Positions 37,698 to 46,790 of a DNA stretch of 64,000 nucleotides are shown here, in pieces. Position numbers and translations under genes: made by a program. The number at the start of each line of letters is the position of its first letter. Position 1 is the first letter of the stretch. The notes under the pieces were generated by a model that was not told the origin of the DNA, made no database searches, and saw only the letters and a list, made by a program, of their open reading frames with translations. Location: positions 308,080-372,079 of the forward strand of contig NZ_JALKAA010000004.1 in the NCBI RefSeq assembly GCF_024171605.1, given 5' to 3'. Origin of the DNA: Pontibacter sp. HSC-36F09 (GTDB lineage Bacteria > Bacteroidota > Bacteroidia > Cytophagales > Hymenobacteraceae).

Positions 37698-38792
37698 TTA
37701 CTTCAACAGACTAGCCAGTTTCTCAGAGAGTTCGGCGCCTTTCACATTAATGGCCGCAATGTTACCTTCCTGATCTATCAGGAAATTATAAGGTATAGCA
37801 TTTACATTGTACTTCTCAGCTAAATGGCTGTACCAGCCTTTCAAGTCAGTATAATGAATAAAAGGCATCTGGTACTTGTCCATGGCTTTCCGCATTTTCT
37901 CATCGTCCACATCGAGCGAAATAGCCAGCACCTCGAATCCCTTTTGCTTGTGGCTATCCGCGATTTTGATGAGTTCAGGCATTTCTTTTAAACAGGGTGC
38001 ACACCAGCTCGCCCAAAACTCCAGCAGCACCACCTTGCCTCTAAACTGATCAAGCGTGAGTTTCCGGGTGTTGTGGTCAAGGGCAAAGGCCGGGACTTTG
38101 GATCCGACGGCAATCGTATTCTTAGGGACCGTCAGACTCATAAATTGCTGTCCCATGTCAGAGGTTTGCACTTCGGGGCTCAGCGATCTGAACAGAGCCA
38201 AAGATTCCTCCGGGTTCTCTTTATTGTAAATGGCAGGCAAAAGAAAGGCGCTTGCATAGGAAGTTGGGTGCTGCCTGATAAAGGATATGATTTCTGTTTT
38301 CATTAATGCCTCACCCTTCGCTATTCGCTCCTTTAACTCCTCCGCTCTCACCATATCTTTTCGTTTCATGGCAGCCGCAAGGCTATCCTGAATGGCAGGG
38401 ATACTACCTCCGTTGGCATGCGTGATTCGCATCTCTAAATCAGCGAGTTGGTTATTCAGGCTGTTGGGAGCAGACGAGTGAATTTTTGCCTCATGTAGCT
38501 TCTTAACCCCGTTGAAAAAAATGGTTCCGGGCTCTACAAAGAAGACCTTTCCCCCGGTATGATCATCTCCTATGCTGACCATGTAAGGCTCATCAACAGG
38601 AAGCGTGAATGAAAACTCCCCGTTTTTCATGAGCACATTTTGTGACAGAGGGTAACTTTTAGAGATGGATACTACCCGGAGCGTGTCGGTTAGGCCTGAA
38701 CTCAGCCTCCCCTTGATGATACACTGTTTCGTTTGTGCAAATGCTGCCATAGGCAATGCAAAAACAATAAAAAGGATGAGAAGCTTTTTCAT
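37698..38792 (-). CDS. TlpA-like thioredoxin with DUF4369 domain
   Basis: Exported disulfide reductase of 364 residues. The signal peptide ends in AAFAQ. A DUF4369 domain (about residues 25-140) precedes a redoxin/TlpA domain with the active site WCAPC in LLEFWASWCAPCLKEM, and the cis-Pro region AIPYNFLI. The ATG at 38792 (MKKLLILF) starts a clean signal peptide; the frame is open to 38882. Family members reduce periplasmic thiols, for example in cytochrome maturation. It is monocistronic. Confidence 0.9.
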   Translation of the reverse strand: MKKLLILFIVFALPMAAFAQTKQCIIKGRLSSGLTDTLRVVSISKSYPLSQNVLMKNGEFSFTLPVDEPYMVSIGDDHTGGKVFFVEPGTIFFNGVKKLHEAKIHSSAPNSLNNQLADLEMRITHANGGSIPAIQDSLAAAMKRKDMVRAEELKERIAKGEALMKTEIISFIRQHPTSYASAFLLPAIYNKENPEESLALFRSLSPEVQTSDMGQQFMSLTVPKNTIAVGSKVPAFALDHNTRKLTLDQFRGKVVLLEFWASWCAPCLKEMPELIKIADSHKQKGFEVLAISLDVDDEKMRKAMDKYQMPFIHYTDLKGWYSHLAEKYNVNAIPYNFLIDQEGNIAAINVKGAELSEKLASLLK

Positions 38793-39294
38793 ATAGATGA
38801 GGGTTTTGCTGAGAAATACAAATGCATTGATCAAACCCGAAGGTTGGGTTGTCATCGTGAAAGATTCAGCATGCCGCTCCATCCAGGTATAGCTGCCATA
38901 TTAGGCCAGGCAGTTTACTCCTCGTTCTCCTTTTGCTGATAAAGGGGGTATTTTAGAGAAAGTCATGCAACACCTGAACTTTTAATTCAGGCATAGGCTT
39001 TCTTACTCTTAATCTTTAACGGAAAGTGAATACGCTTTTTAAAGTTTTAATATATCAAAAATACAATAATTATCCATCCATGCAAATGAATTCAGGTATA
39101 GCTTCGTTTTTAACCCGATTCATTCTCTCAGAAATTAATCATAAGAAGTAATCAGTAACACTTGGTTTTGCTTATGCGGTTGGTATAAGTAGACTGGATA
39201 TTTTTGTACTCCCTTATAACAGGGTATAAAAATCAAATTTTTGGAACTTCAGCGAGTTGACTTATCCCTTTAAAAACCCGACCTTTGTACTTCT
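38793..39294. other. A+T-rich intergenic region
   Basis: About 500 bases between the divergent TlpA-like and WalJ-like genes. I see no coding frame and no RNA structure. It contains two copies of the octamer AGGTATAG (about 38884 and 39095). It presumably holds both promoters. Confidence 0.5.
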
Positions 39295-40134
39295 ATGCAA
39301 TTAGCCATCACCTCATTAAATTCCGGCAGCAACGGCAACTGTTACTACATCGGCAACGAGCAGGAAGCCGTGCTGGTAGATGCCGGCATTTCGTGCCGCG
39401 AGACCGAAATGCGTATGCGCCGCCTAGGTCTGTCCATGCGCAAGGTGAAGGCTATTTTTGTGTCGCACGAGCACTCCGATCACATCAAAGGCATACCGGT
39501 GCTGGCGCGTAAGTACAAATTGCCGGTTTACATTACAACCAGTACCTTGTACCGTTCCCGCATGGACCTGAGTGGGGTAGAGGTAGTGTCCTTTACTGGA
39601 TACGAGCCGGTGCAGATCGGTGGCTTGTCCGTTACCGGATTCCCGAAGTTTCATGACGCGGCTGACCCGCACAGTTTTGTGGTGGAAGGTAATGGCGTGA
39701 AGATTGGTGTGTTTACGGATATTGGTGCCCCATGCGATCACGTCATCCGGCATTTCCAGCAGTGCCATGCGGCTTTCCTGGAAACGAATTACGACGAGGG
39801 TATGCTGGAGCAGAGTTACTACCCTTATTATCTTAAACGACGCATTAGCAGCAACCATGGACACATGTCCAACAAGCAGGCACTAGAGCTGTTTGTGGCT
39901 CACAAGCCGGCCTTCATGAGCCATGTGTTCCTGTCGCACCTCTCCAAAGACAATAACTGCCCGAAACTGGCGAAGAGTTTGTTCGAGACCTGTGCCGATG
40001 GTACTGAAATAGTAGTTGCCTCCCGATTTGAAGAGACCCCCGTGTATAACATTAGCTGTCAGGGCGATATTTTCGGAAGCACCTTGTCTGTGGCGGATAT
40101 CACACCGGCCGGGGAGCAATTGTCGCTGTTTTAG
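39295..40134 (+). CDS. MBL-fold hydrolase (WalJ/YycJ-like)
   Basis: Metallo-beta-lactamase fold protein of 279 residues. The metal motif HxHxDH is complete: His58, His60, Asp62, His63 in SHEHSDH. SGSNGNCYYIG near the N-terminus is the hallmark of the YycJ/WalJ family, exonuclease-like enzymes linked to DNA repair. The next small gene begins 23 bases later. Confidence 0.92.
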   Translation: MQLAITSLNSGSNGNCYYIGNEQEAVLVDAGISCRETEMRMRRLGLSMRKVKAIFVSHEHSDHIKGIPVLARKYKLPVYITTSTLYRSRMDLSGVEVVSFTGYEPVQIGGLSVTGFPKFHDAADPHSFVVEGNGVKIGVFTDIGAPCDHVIRHFQQCHAAFLETNYDEGMLEQSYYPYYLKRRISSNHGHMSNKQALELFVAHKPAFMSHVFLSHLSKDNNCPKLAKSLFETCADGTEIVVASRFEETPVYNISCQGDIFGSTLSVADITPAGEQLSLF

Positions 40135-40157
40135 CCTCTGCTTTATATGCCTGCACA

Positions 40158-40418
40158 ATGAAATTTAAAACAAGTAAGCGCGATTTTATCAATTTTTTAA
40201 TCGCTGCCATTGTCTTATTAGGAAGTGGTATATGGATGATCGTAAATGATTTGGTGGCGGTTGGTGTCCATGGCAAAACACTTTCTGCTTCAGGCTATGG
40301 CGGACATTTATTAATTTTAGTGAGTTTAATTTTCTTTTACGTTGCCTACCACTGCCTTTCGCCCTTCAGCAAAATCAGGCGTTTTTTTGAGGGTGGGTGG
40401 AGAAGAAAAAAGAAGTGA
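40158..40418 (+). CDS. small two-helix membrane protein
   Basis: An 86-residue protein with two hydrophobic helices (about residues 12-33 and 47-68) and a basic C-terminus ending in RRKKK. I do not recognise a family. It follows the WalJ-like gene after 23 bases, so the two may share a transcript. The basic tail suggests cytoplasmic orientation of the C-terminus. Confidence 0.65.
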   Translation: MKFKTSKRDFINFLIAAIVLLGSGIWMIVNDLVAVGVHGKTLSASGYGGHLLILVSLIFFYVAYHCLSPFSKIRRFFEGGWRRKKK

Positions 40419-40820
40419 AATGTGAGCCTTCAAGCCTTGCCTACTAAGTTGTGTAGTATACCTGTGTTGTCAATAATCAGATATTTCATATCAGCCTATA
40501 CCTACGAACGTTAGCAAAAAATCCTTATGCACGATTCGGACAGGTCGCGACCTGTCCCTACAGTTAGCCACTTTATATAAAAAGCTCTTCCAAACTGCTC
40601 TTCGGGATTTATCAATCCTGAAGCAAACTGTAGGGGATTTCCTAATCCCCGTGAGTAGGTTTTGCAGGTTTACGGGGACAAGGATGTCCCCTGCAGAAAT
40701 GCTTGCGGACATGGATGTCCGCAAAAGCCAGTGTTAAGTCACCGAATGGATACGACGTTGGGTATAGCATCGCTCTATCACAGCTTTCAAACTCCAAAAC
40801 TCCTCAGCTCTTAAACTTCC
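40419..40820. other. intergenic region filled by a palindrome cluster
   Basis: No gene is seen in this 400-base gap. Its centre is a compound element of several hairpins, listed separately. The left part holds an octamer copy at about 40495. Confidence 0.65.
40538..40724. repeat. compound repeat of at least four GC-rich palindromes
   Basis: GGACAGGTCGCGACCTGTCC at 40538-40557 is a perfect 20-base palindrome. It is followed by a GGGATT/AATCC-type hairpin (40603-40620), GGGG/CCCC around ATTTCCTAAT (40633-40650), GGGGACAAGGATGTCCCC (40674-40691), and TTGCGGAC/GTCCGCAA (40703-40724). CCTACAGTT and AACTGTAGG also pair across the first two. It looks like a mosaic of short palindromic repeats rather than one terminator. 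Confidence 0.8.
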
Positions 40821-41759
40821 TTAGTTCGCCCGCTTCAGATACTTATACAATTCCGAGTCAGTAGACAGAATAACACTCGTCTTGTCATCAAAAGATTTCT
40901 CAAGCGTCTCCATAGAGCGAAGGAAGGAATAGAGTTCGCGAGCCTGTGCGTTGCGGTTGTAGGCGGAAGCGTAGATAGATGTTGCCTGCGCGTCGGCTTT
41001 ACCGCGGATCACCTCGGCTTCGCGGGTGGCCTGGGAAGTGATCTGAGCCAGGTCACGCTCTTTGTTACCCTGTATCTTGCGGGCCTCGCCCTGGCCTTCG
41101 GAACGGAACTGGTCGGCGATCCGGTTACGCTCACTGATCATGCGGTCGTATACCCGGTTACGCACTTCGTCCACATAGTTCATGCGCTTAAAGCGGAAAT
41201 CCAGGATCTGCACACCCAGGTCTGAGGTACGTTCGTTGGCTCGTTTCAGAATCAGCGCCTCAATCTTGTCACGGCCGACTGTGATCTTATCCAGGTTTTC
41301 CAGGTCTTCCATTACCTCGTCCGATACCTCGGGCTCGCGGTTGGTGGAGCGCACGATGTCGAGCAGGTCGTGGCTGGCAATGGCGTTGCGGGTCTCGCCG
41401 TCCAGTATGTCGTCGAGGCGTGACTGGCCGGAACGCTCGTCACGCAGACGGATGAAGAACTGCAGCGGATTGGTGATCTGCCAGCGGGCATAGGAATCCA
41501 CGAAGATAAACTTCTTGTCCTTGGTAGGTACCTGATTAGCATCACCATCCCACTCAAGGTAACGCTTATCAAAGAACTGCACCTTTTGTACGATCGGGAT
41601 TTTGAAGTGTAGGCCCGGCTGGGTGAGTGGTTTGCCTACGGGCTTGCCAAACTGAGTGACGATGGCCTGCTTGGTTTCGTCGAGCACAAATACGCTGGTG
41701 AAAAGCAGGGTAAGTAGCAACACAGCGGCTAAAAGCGATAGTATCTTTGGGGTTTTCAC
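40821..41759 (-). CDS. hflC: HflC, modulator of FtsH protease
   Basis: SPFH/band 7 membrane protein of 312 residues. An N-terminal membrane anchor precedes the HflC-type domain (FVLDETKQAIVTQFG, PGLHFKIP, LGVQILDFRFKRMNY). With HflK it forms the cage around FtsH that controls membrane protein turnover. It follows hflK with a gap of three bases, so the two are translationally coupled. Confidence 0.95.
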   Translation of the reverse strand: MKTPKILSLLAAVLLLTLLFTSVFVLDETKQAIVTQFGKPVGKPLTQPGLHFKIPIVQKVQFFDKRYLEWDGDANQVPTKDKKFIFVDSYARWQITNPLQFFIRLRDERSGQSRLDDILDGETRNAIASHDLLDIVRSTNREPEVSDEVMEDLENLDKITVGRDKIEALILKRANERTSDLGVQILDFRFKRMNYVDEVRNRVYDRMISERNRIADQFRSEGQGEARKIQGNKERDLAQITSQATREAEVIRGKADAQATSIYASAYNRNAQARELYSFLRSMETLEKSFDDKTSVILSTDSELYKYLKRAN

Positions 41760-41762
41760 AGG

Positions 41763-42752
41763 CTATTTCGTTTGCGTTTGTGTTTTGTTTTGATCCAGGT
41801 TTAGGAGGGGCAGCACGTTGTTGCCACGTTCGTCTACGATCACTTTTCCACCAATTTTTGGTAGGATACGTTCCATCGTTTCCAGGTATAGACGTTTCTT
41901 GGTTACCTCAGGGGCTTTCACATACTCTTCGAAAAGCGAGTTGAAACGGGCAGCCTCACCCGTAGCCACGTTGACACGCGTCAGCGCATAAGCCTCGGCC
42001 AACTGAACCGTTTCATCGGCCTCGCCACGCGCACGCGGAATAATGCGGTTATACTCCGACTCCGCCTGGTTGATGAGGGTTTCGCGCTCCTGCTGGGCTT
42101 GGTTAACGGCGTTGAAAGACGGTTTCACCGTTTCCGGAGGATTCACGTCCTGCAGTACCACCTGGTCGATGCGAATACCATTTTCATATTCATCGCACAT
42201 TTGCTGTAGCAGTTCTTCCATGCTGGTGGCCACCTCCTGACGACCCACGGTGAGGACTTCGTTCACGGTGCGGTCACCTACAATTTTACGCATTGCCGAC
42301 TCCGACATATCACGCAGGGCTTTCTCGGCGTCGCGCACCTTGAACAGGTAGTTGTAAGAGTTCACGATCCGGTACTGTACCACCCATTCTACATTCGCCA
42401 GGTTCAGGTCGCCAGTCAGCATCAGCGACTCGTCGTTGAAATCTGCTTTCGAGTACTGGGTGTTTCGCTCTAAATCCGTCGTTCTAAAACCAAACTCCTG
42501 CTTGAGCTGGCGCTGTACCGGAATCTTCTGCATTTCTTCTATCCCGAAAGGTAAAATGAAGTTCAGGCCGGGCTGTACCGTGCGGTCGTAGTGGCCTACG
42601 TACATCACCACGCCTTCTTCTTCAGGGCCCACCGTCTTGACGGAAGTAAGCAAAATGATCAGCAAAAACAGTCCAAGTAAAATTTTGCGGAAGTGCTTGC
42701 TGAGCAGAAACATGTAATGCTGTAGTCGGTAATTCGGCTCGGCCATGGGCAA
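41763..42752 (-). CDS. hflK: HflK, modulator of FtsH protease
   Basis: Partner of HflC, 329 residues. After a membrane anchor comes the SPFH domain (TVGPEEEGVVMYVGHY, VQPGLNFILPFG). It is shorter at the N-terminus than proteobacterial HflK, lacking the Gly-rich stretch. A second ATG two codons in is an alternative start. It is the first gene of the hflKC pair. Confidence 0.93.
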   Translation of the reverse strand: MPMAEPNYRLQHYMFLLSKHFRKILLGLFLLIILLTSVKTVGPEEEGVVMYVGHYDRTVQPGLNFILPFGIEEMQKIPVQRQLKQEFGFRTTDLERNTQYSKADFNDESLMLTGDLNLANVEWVVQYRIVNSYNYLFKVRDAEKALRDMSESAMRKIVGDRTVNEVLTVGRQEVATSMEELLQQMCDEYENGIRIDQVVLQDVNPPETVKPSFNAVNQAQQERETLINQAESEYNRIIPRARGEADETVQLAEAYALTRVNVATGEAARFNSLFEEYVKAPEVTKKRLYLETMERILPKIGGKVIVDERGNNVLPLLNLDQNKTQTQTK

Positions 42753-42974
42753 TGCTTCGATTAGTTGATAGCGTTAAGATAACTAAAATATCTTAATATG
42801 TTAATGTCTTGATAGGTATAGCTGACTGGATTCAAGGTGCCCGTGCGCAGGTATAGGTAGCTTGTTGAGCCTTAGCTGTAAGGGAGTTCTAAGCTTTTTC
42901 CTGGTTTTCTTCGTACAGGGTAAAATTGAACAGGTAGCTTTTATTTTGTCATTTTCACTTAGCCCCGTAACGAT

Positions 42975-43595
42975 ATGAAGCAATTTTTCACTTGTGTTTT
43001 CGCCCTGTTGTTAGCGTATAGCGCCCAAGCTCAAAATACGACTATACCTGCTGCTGAGAATCAGATAAAGACTGCCGTGCTGGCTGCCCCTGCCGACAAG
43101 CGGGAAGGTGCCACCGTGCTGGGTTATAATCAGAAAGGGGAGGTAGTGACGTTGCGCAAAGGTACGAATGAACTAATCTGCCTGGCCGACGACCCAAGCC
43201 AGCCAGGCTTTTCGGTGTCGTGCTACCACCGCGATCTAGAGCCTTTTATGGCCCGTGGCCGTGAACTGCGCAAGCAAGGTATGAGTGCCAATGATATTTT
43301 CGGGACCCGCGAGAAAGAAGCCAAAAGTGGAAAGCTGACTTTACCCAAGCAGCCGACTTCGCTCTTCGTGTACAGTGCACCGGAGGAGCAGGTGAACGTT
43401 CGCACCGGTGAAGTGGCCGATGGCTATCTGCGCTACGTAGTTTACATTCCCTGGGCGACTGCCGAGAGCACTGGCCTTCCGATCAAACCAGACCAGGGTG
43501 CGGTTGCCATGCCCTGGATCATGCATCCGGGCACACATGGGGCGCACATCATGATCAACCCGCCTAGAGCCAAAGCGGGGGACAGTAAGCAGTAA
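42975..43595 (+). CDS. secreted protein of unknown function
   Basis: A 206-residue protein with a signal peptide ending in SAQAQN. The mature part is rich in polar residues, with AVLAAPADKREGATVLGYN, two Cys (LICLADD, SVSCYHRD), and a C-terminal WIMHPGTHGAHIMINP segment. The His-rich end might bind metal. I do not recognise the family with confidence. It converges with the GerW-like gene, 45 bases away. Confidence 0.75.
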   Translation: MKQFFTCVFALLLAYSAQAQNTTIPAAENQIKTAVLAAPADKREGATVLGYNQKGEVVTLRKGTNELICLADDPSQPGFSVSCYHRDLEPFMARGRELRKQGMSANDIFGTREKEAKSGKLTLPKQPTSLFVYSAPEEQVNVRTGEVADGYLRYVVYIPWATAESTGLPIKPDQGAVAMPWIMHPGTHGAHIMINPPRAKAGDSKQ

Positions 43596-43640
43596 CGGTT
43601 TTCTTATACCTGTGCAGACTGGTTAACCACCGTTAACTGA

Positions 43641-44012
43641 TCAGTGTTTTCGCTTGTTAACCAGTTTGTTAACTGTTCTTAACAGGATAAAGGCCATTAC
43701 ACCACTCACACCAATTATTTTGATGACTCTTTCCGGATCCGGGATAGATCTGAACTTTGTGTTACCGTCTTTTATTTCGATATAACCCACCGGTTTAATG
43801 GCCACGCCACCGCCGCCGCCTATTCCTTCTTCGCCCGCTTTGGAGCCACTGCCACCACCAAAACCATACATGGCCTTGGCCGCAGGTATAACCGTAACGC
43901 CGTCCCGCTCCACCGGCTCACCGTAAATCGTGCTGGCATTTGCTGATATACCCAGCCGCTGCGCCAGACGCTCAATAAAACTGTTCTGATCTTTCTTTGC
44001 TACCTCTTCCAT
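43641..44012 (-). CDS. GerW/YtfJ family protein
   Basis: A 123-residue protein with an N-terminal helical part and the YtfJ-type core (GEPVERDGVTVIPAAKAMYGFGGGSG), ending in a C-terminal hydrophobic segment that may be a membrane anchor. In Firmicutes GerW takes part in spore germination. This organism shows no spore genes in view, so the role must be different. It is monocistronic. Confidence 0.85.
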   Translation of the reverse strand: MEEVAKKDQNSFIERLAQRLGISANASTIYGEPVERDGVTVIPAAKAMYGFGGGSGSKAGEEGIGGGGGVAIKPVGYIEIKDGNTKFRSIPDPERVIKIIGVSGVMAFILLRTVNKLVNKRKH

Positions 44013-44148
44013 GTGCTAAAGTTTGATGTGTTTAGAAATGATGTCCTGATAAGTTAGTTGTACGTGATGGAACCGAATCGATTCAGAAAAGCCGGAGAGC
44101 GGCAGTGTATACGGGGTAGGCAATACTTACGGGAAGGTATAGGTATAA

Positions 44149-44184
44149 AAAAACAGACCCGTACATCGCTTCGGGTCTGTTTTT
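44149..44184 (-). terminator. terminator of the LLM/DsbA/nitroreductase group
   Basis: AAACAGACCCG at 44151-44161 pairs with CGGGTCTGTTT at 44172-44182, and in the minus direction a run of seven T follows. Confidence 0.85.
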
Positions 44185-44226
44185 GAGAGCGGACCAGGTA
44201 TACAATACCAGGCCGTTTTACTAATA

Positions 44227-45243
44227 CTATTTTCCCTGGAGAGCTGTAATTTCTGAAAGCAAGGTATAAGAATGCTGTCGCTTCTCCGGATCAAAAATGC
44301 CCGTTGAGATCATCAGCTCATCCACCTGTGTTTCCTCCACGAAGGCTTCCAGTTCTTCCTGCACCGATTTCTTGCTGCCCACAAAACTGTAGCGCAACAT
44401 TTGCTTCACCGCATACTCCTCTTGCAGACTCCAACGGTCCTTCATACTTTCCACGGGTGGCTGCATTGGCAAGGCTTTGCCCTGTATCACGTTCAGGAAG
44501 GACTGGTAAAGAGAAGTTGCCAGATGATTTGCCTCCGCGTCTGTGTCAGCGGCCACCACGTTCACGCAGGCCATGGCGTAAGGCTCCTGCAGCTGCTCAG
44601 ACGGCCTGAAACTGTCGCGGTATACCTTGAGAGCATGGTGCAGGGCGGCAGGGGCGAAGTGACTGGCAAAAGCATAAGGCAAGCCCATGATACCGGCCAG
44701 CTGTGCCCCAAAAGTGCTCGAGCCCAGAATCCAGACAGGTATATCGAGGCCCTCGCCAGGTATAGCGCGCACCTTGGCTGTGCTGTTTTCTTTGCTCAGG
44801 TACTGCTTTAACTCAGCCACATTGTTCGGGAAATCTTCCACATTGCCCTGCAGGTCGCGGCGAAGGGCGTAGGCTGTTACCTGGTCGGTGCCGGGCGCAC
44901 GGCCCAGCCCAAGGTCTATGCGGCCGGGGTACAGGCTCTCAAGTGTGCCAAACTGCTCTGCTACTACCAGCGGGGCATGATTGGGCAGCATGATACCACC
45001 GGAGCCTACCCTCAAAGTAGATGTACCACCGGCAATGTAACCGATCAGTACGACCGTTGCGGAGCTGGCAATACCGGGCATGTTGTGGTGCTCCGCCAGC
45101 CAGTAACGGGTATAGCCCAGCTGCTCGACGTGGCGTGCCAATTCCAGACTGTGGTGAAAGGAGTCGTGGATGCTTTTGCCGGTGCGGATCGGCACCAGGT
45201 CGAGTACGGAGAGTTTGATATCGCTTAGCTTTTTATCTGCCAT
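44227..45243 (-). CDS. LLM class flavin-dependent oxidoreductase
   Basis: Luciferase-like monooxygenase-fold protein of 338 residues, expected to use [44 protein letters not shown] and [10 protein letters not shown] are typical of the MsnO8-type group. The ATG at 45243 (MADKKLSD) is chosen; the open frame extends to 45291, inside the DsbA gene. It is the last gene of a minus-strand group with the DsbA and nitroreductase genes. Its substrate is unknown. Confidence 0.9.
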   Translation of the reverse strand: MADKKLSDIKLSVLDLVPIRTGKSIHDSFHHSLELARHVEQLGYTRYWLAEHHNMPGIASSATVVLIGYIAGGTSTLRVGSGGIMLPNHAPLVVAEQFGTLESLYPGRIDLGLGRAPGTDQVTAYALRRDLQGNVEDFPNNVAELKQYLSKENSTAKVRAIPGEGLDIPVWILGSSTFGAQLAGIMGLPYAFASHFAPAALHHALKVYRDSFRPSEQLQEPYAMACVNVVAADTDAEANHLATSLYQSFLNVIQGKALPMQPPVESMKDRWSLQEEYAVKQMLRYSFVGSKKSVQEELEAFVEETQVDELMISTGIFDPEKRQHSYTLLSEITALQGK

Positions 45244-45266
45244 GGTTATGTTTTGTTTGTCCTTGA

Positions 45267-45974
45267 TTAGCACACACCCCCCACTTCGCATCTGTTGCCT
45301 TCGATGTCGAGCTTCTGGATGGTAGGCGCTACTTGCTTGAATACATTCAGGAAAGTTTCGGCAGGCTGGGCACCGCTCACCAGGTATTGGTCGTTGATTA
45401 CAAAGGCGGGCACCCCGGTTATACCTGCGGACTGGGCAAAATCTTCCATCTGGCGTACTTCCAGTTTGCCTTCTTCGCCTTCAAAAAAGTTCTCTAAACG
45501 CTCAGCCGGTATACCTTGCGTTGTCCCTATTTCCTTGAGTACCGCCGTGTCGTTCATCTGGAGGTTGTCAGTAAAATACGCTTTGAACAACGCACTCGCT
45601 ACTTCGTGCTGCACACCGTACTGGCCAGCCAGCCAGATCAGGCGGTGACCATTAAAGGTGTTGTTCACCGTCATACCTTCCGAAAAGTTGAACTGTATAC
45701 CTTCCTCAGCACCGGCCTCGGTCATGCGCTGGTCCATTGCCGGCACCTGTGCCACAATTTGCTCGCCGTAGTTGCCCTTAAAGTAGTCGAGGCGGCCCAG
45801 GCCATCCTGTGGGATATTCGGGTTAAGCTCAAAAGCTTTGAAACTAATCTCGGCTTCGTATTGGTCTCCTACCTGCTGCAGCGCTTTGTCGAGTCTACGC
45901 TCGCCCACGTAGCACCAGGGGCAGTTAATGTCGGAAAAGATGTCTATTTTGATTTTCTGCTTTGTCATGGTCAT
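45267..45974 (-). CDS. FrnE-like DsbA family oxidoreductase
   Basis: Thioredoxin-fold protein of 235 residues with active site CPWC (Cys18 and Cys21) and no signal peptide, so it is cytoplasmic. It has the FrnE-type helical insert and a conserved [16 protein letters not shown] with the cis-Pro. Two C-terminal Cys (NRCEVGGVC) may form a second redox pair. FrnE members help with oxidative stress in the cytoplasm. It lies 23 bases upstream of the LLM gene. Confidence 0.9.
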   Translation of the reverse strand: MTMTKQKIKIDIFSDINCPWCYVGERRLDKALQQVGDQYEAEISFKAFELNPNIPQDGLGRLDYFKGNYGEQIVAQVPAMDQRMTEAGAEEGIQFNFSEGMTVNNTFNGHRLIWLAGQYGVQHEVASALFKAYFTDNLQMNDTAVLKEIGTTQGIPAERLENFFEGEEGKLEVRQMEDFAQSAGITGVPAFVINDQYLVSGAQPAETFLNVFKQVAPTIQKLDIEGNRCEVGGVC

Positions 45975-46000
45975 TAATTTAAATGCGTAAGCCGGCGGCT

Positions 46001-46033
46001 ACCCGATTGAGGCAGCCGCCGGCTGAAACATGC
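46001..46033. other. GC-rich hairpin between nitroreductase and DsbA genes
   Basis: GCCGGCGGCT and AGCCGCCGGC form a perfect 10-bp stem. No T run follows in the minus direction, so it may stabilise or process the shared mRNA rather than end it. Confidence 0.5.
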
Positions 46034-46044
46034 TGTGCTGAAGC

Positions 46045-46674
46045 TTATGCTTCCAGTACGAATTTTTCTTTCTGGCGTCTTACTTTCGGCAGTTTTACCA
46101 GCCAGTCGTTGGCGGTGTCGCGGTAACCAAGCGGCATCAGGGTAACGCTTCTCAGGCCCTTTTCAGGCAGATTGAGCAGTTTGTCCAGCGCAGCGGCATC
46201 AAAACCCTCCATCGGGGTGGCGTCCACTTTTTCGGTGGCAGCAGCTACCAGTCCCACCCCAAAAGCGATGTATGCCTGGCGTGCAGCCCAGTTGAAATTC
46301 TGCTCCTGTGTATTGCCTTTGGCTGTACCTAACAAGGTGTTTTTAAAGTCCTGCAGGTTCTCGACAGGCATGTTGCGCTCTGAAGCGGTATGCGAAATGA
46401 ACTCGTCGATATGCGCAGTGGTGACATTGTCCCAGGCGGCAAATACCAGCAAGTGAGAGCTTTCCTCGATCTGTGGCTGATTGTAAGCAACTGATCTGAT
46501 CTGCTTTTTCAGTTCTTCGTCCTCAATCAACAGCACTGAGTAAGGCTGCAGACCCATGGATGAGGGAGCCAATCGGATGGCCTCTAAAATACGTTCTACT
46601 TTATCGGACGGCACGCGCTGGCCGTTCATGCGCTTGGCGGCATAGCGCCACTGCAAAGTTTCTAGGATATTCAT
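46045..46674 (-). CDS. nitroreductase family protein
   Basis: FMN-dependent NAD(P)H oxidoreductase of 209 residues, of the NfsB-like group (WRYAAKRMNG, AIRLAPSSMGLQPY, RSVTLMPLGY). It can reduce nitro compounds and quinones. The ATG at 46674 (MNILETLQW) fits the family; the frame extends to 46710. It is divergent from an HxlR regulator, with facing promoters, and may be the main target of that regulator. Confidence 0.92.
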   Translation of the reverse strand: MNILETLQWRYAAKRMNGQRVPSDKVERILEAIRLAPSSMGLQPYSVLLIEDEELKKQIRSVAYNQPQIEESSHLLVFAAWDNVTTAHIDEFISHTASERNMPVENLQDFKNTLLGTAKGNTQEQNFNWAARQAYIAFGVGLVAAATEKVDATPMEGFDAAALDKLLNLPEKGLRSVTLMPLGYRDTANDWLVKLPKVRRQKEKFVLEA

Positions 46675-46716
46675 GTCTATACAACAGTTAAAAACCCAGT
46701 AATGTTTCATAACTAG

Positions 46717-46731
46717 GTTACTTTTAGTAAC
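46717..46731. promoter_or_regulatory. HxlR-type operator palindrome GTTACT-TTT-AGTAAC
   Basis: A perfect inverted repeat with six-base arms and a three-base centre. It overlaps the -33 region of the hxlR promoter and lies just downstream of the -7 box of the nitroreductase promoter. A half site TAGTAAC recurs at 46784-46790 next to the hxlR start codon. Confidence 0.65.
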
Positions 46732-46753
46732 TCAAAGGTATTTGTTAAATTTG
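46722..46753 (+). promoter_or_regulatory. hxlR promoter, TTTG/TAnnTTTG type
   Basis: The -7 box TAAATTTG (46746-46753) is a full match, and TTTT at 46722-46725 serves as the -33 box after a spacer of 20 bases. It overlaps the nitroreductase promoter, so the two compete. Confidence 0.55.
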
Positions 46754-46764
46754 TACCTGTCAAG
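46733..46764 (-). promoter_or_regulatory. nitroreductase promoter, TTTG/TAnnTTTG type
   Basis: In the minus direction the -7 box is TACCTTTG (46733-46740) and a -33-like CTTG lies at 46761-46764, spaced by 20 bases. The match to the Bacteroidota consensus is good. Confidence 0.55.
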
Positions 46765-46790
46765 CAGGCACTTTAGCCGCACCTAGTAAC

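Noticed and set aside
39199..39206. TATTTTTG as a -7 box for the WalJ-like gene
   Set aside because: The nearest TTTG is 28 bases upstream, too far for the usual spacing of about 20.
43622..43685. Four GTTAAC-like words close together
   Set aside because: Part of them encode the Asn-Lys-Leu-Val-Asn end of the GerW-like protein, and the spacing is irregular, so I do not call an operator.
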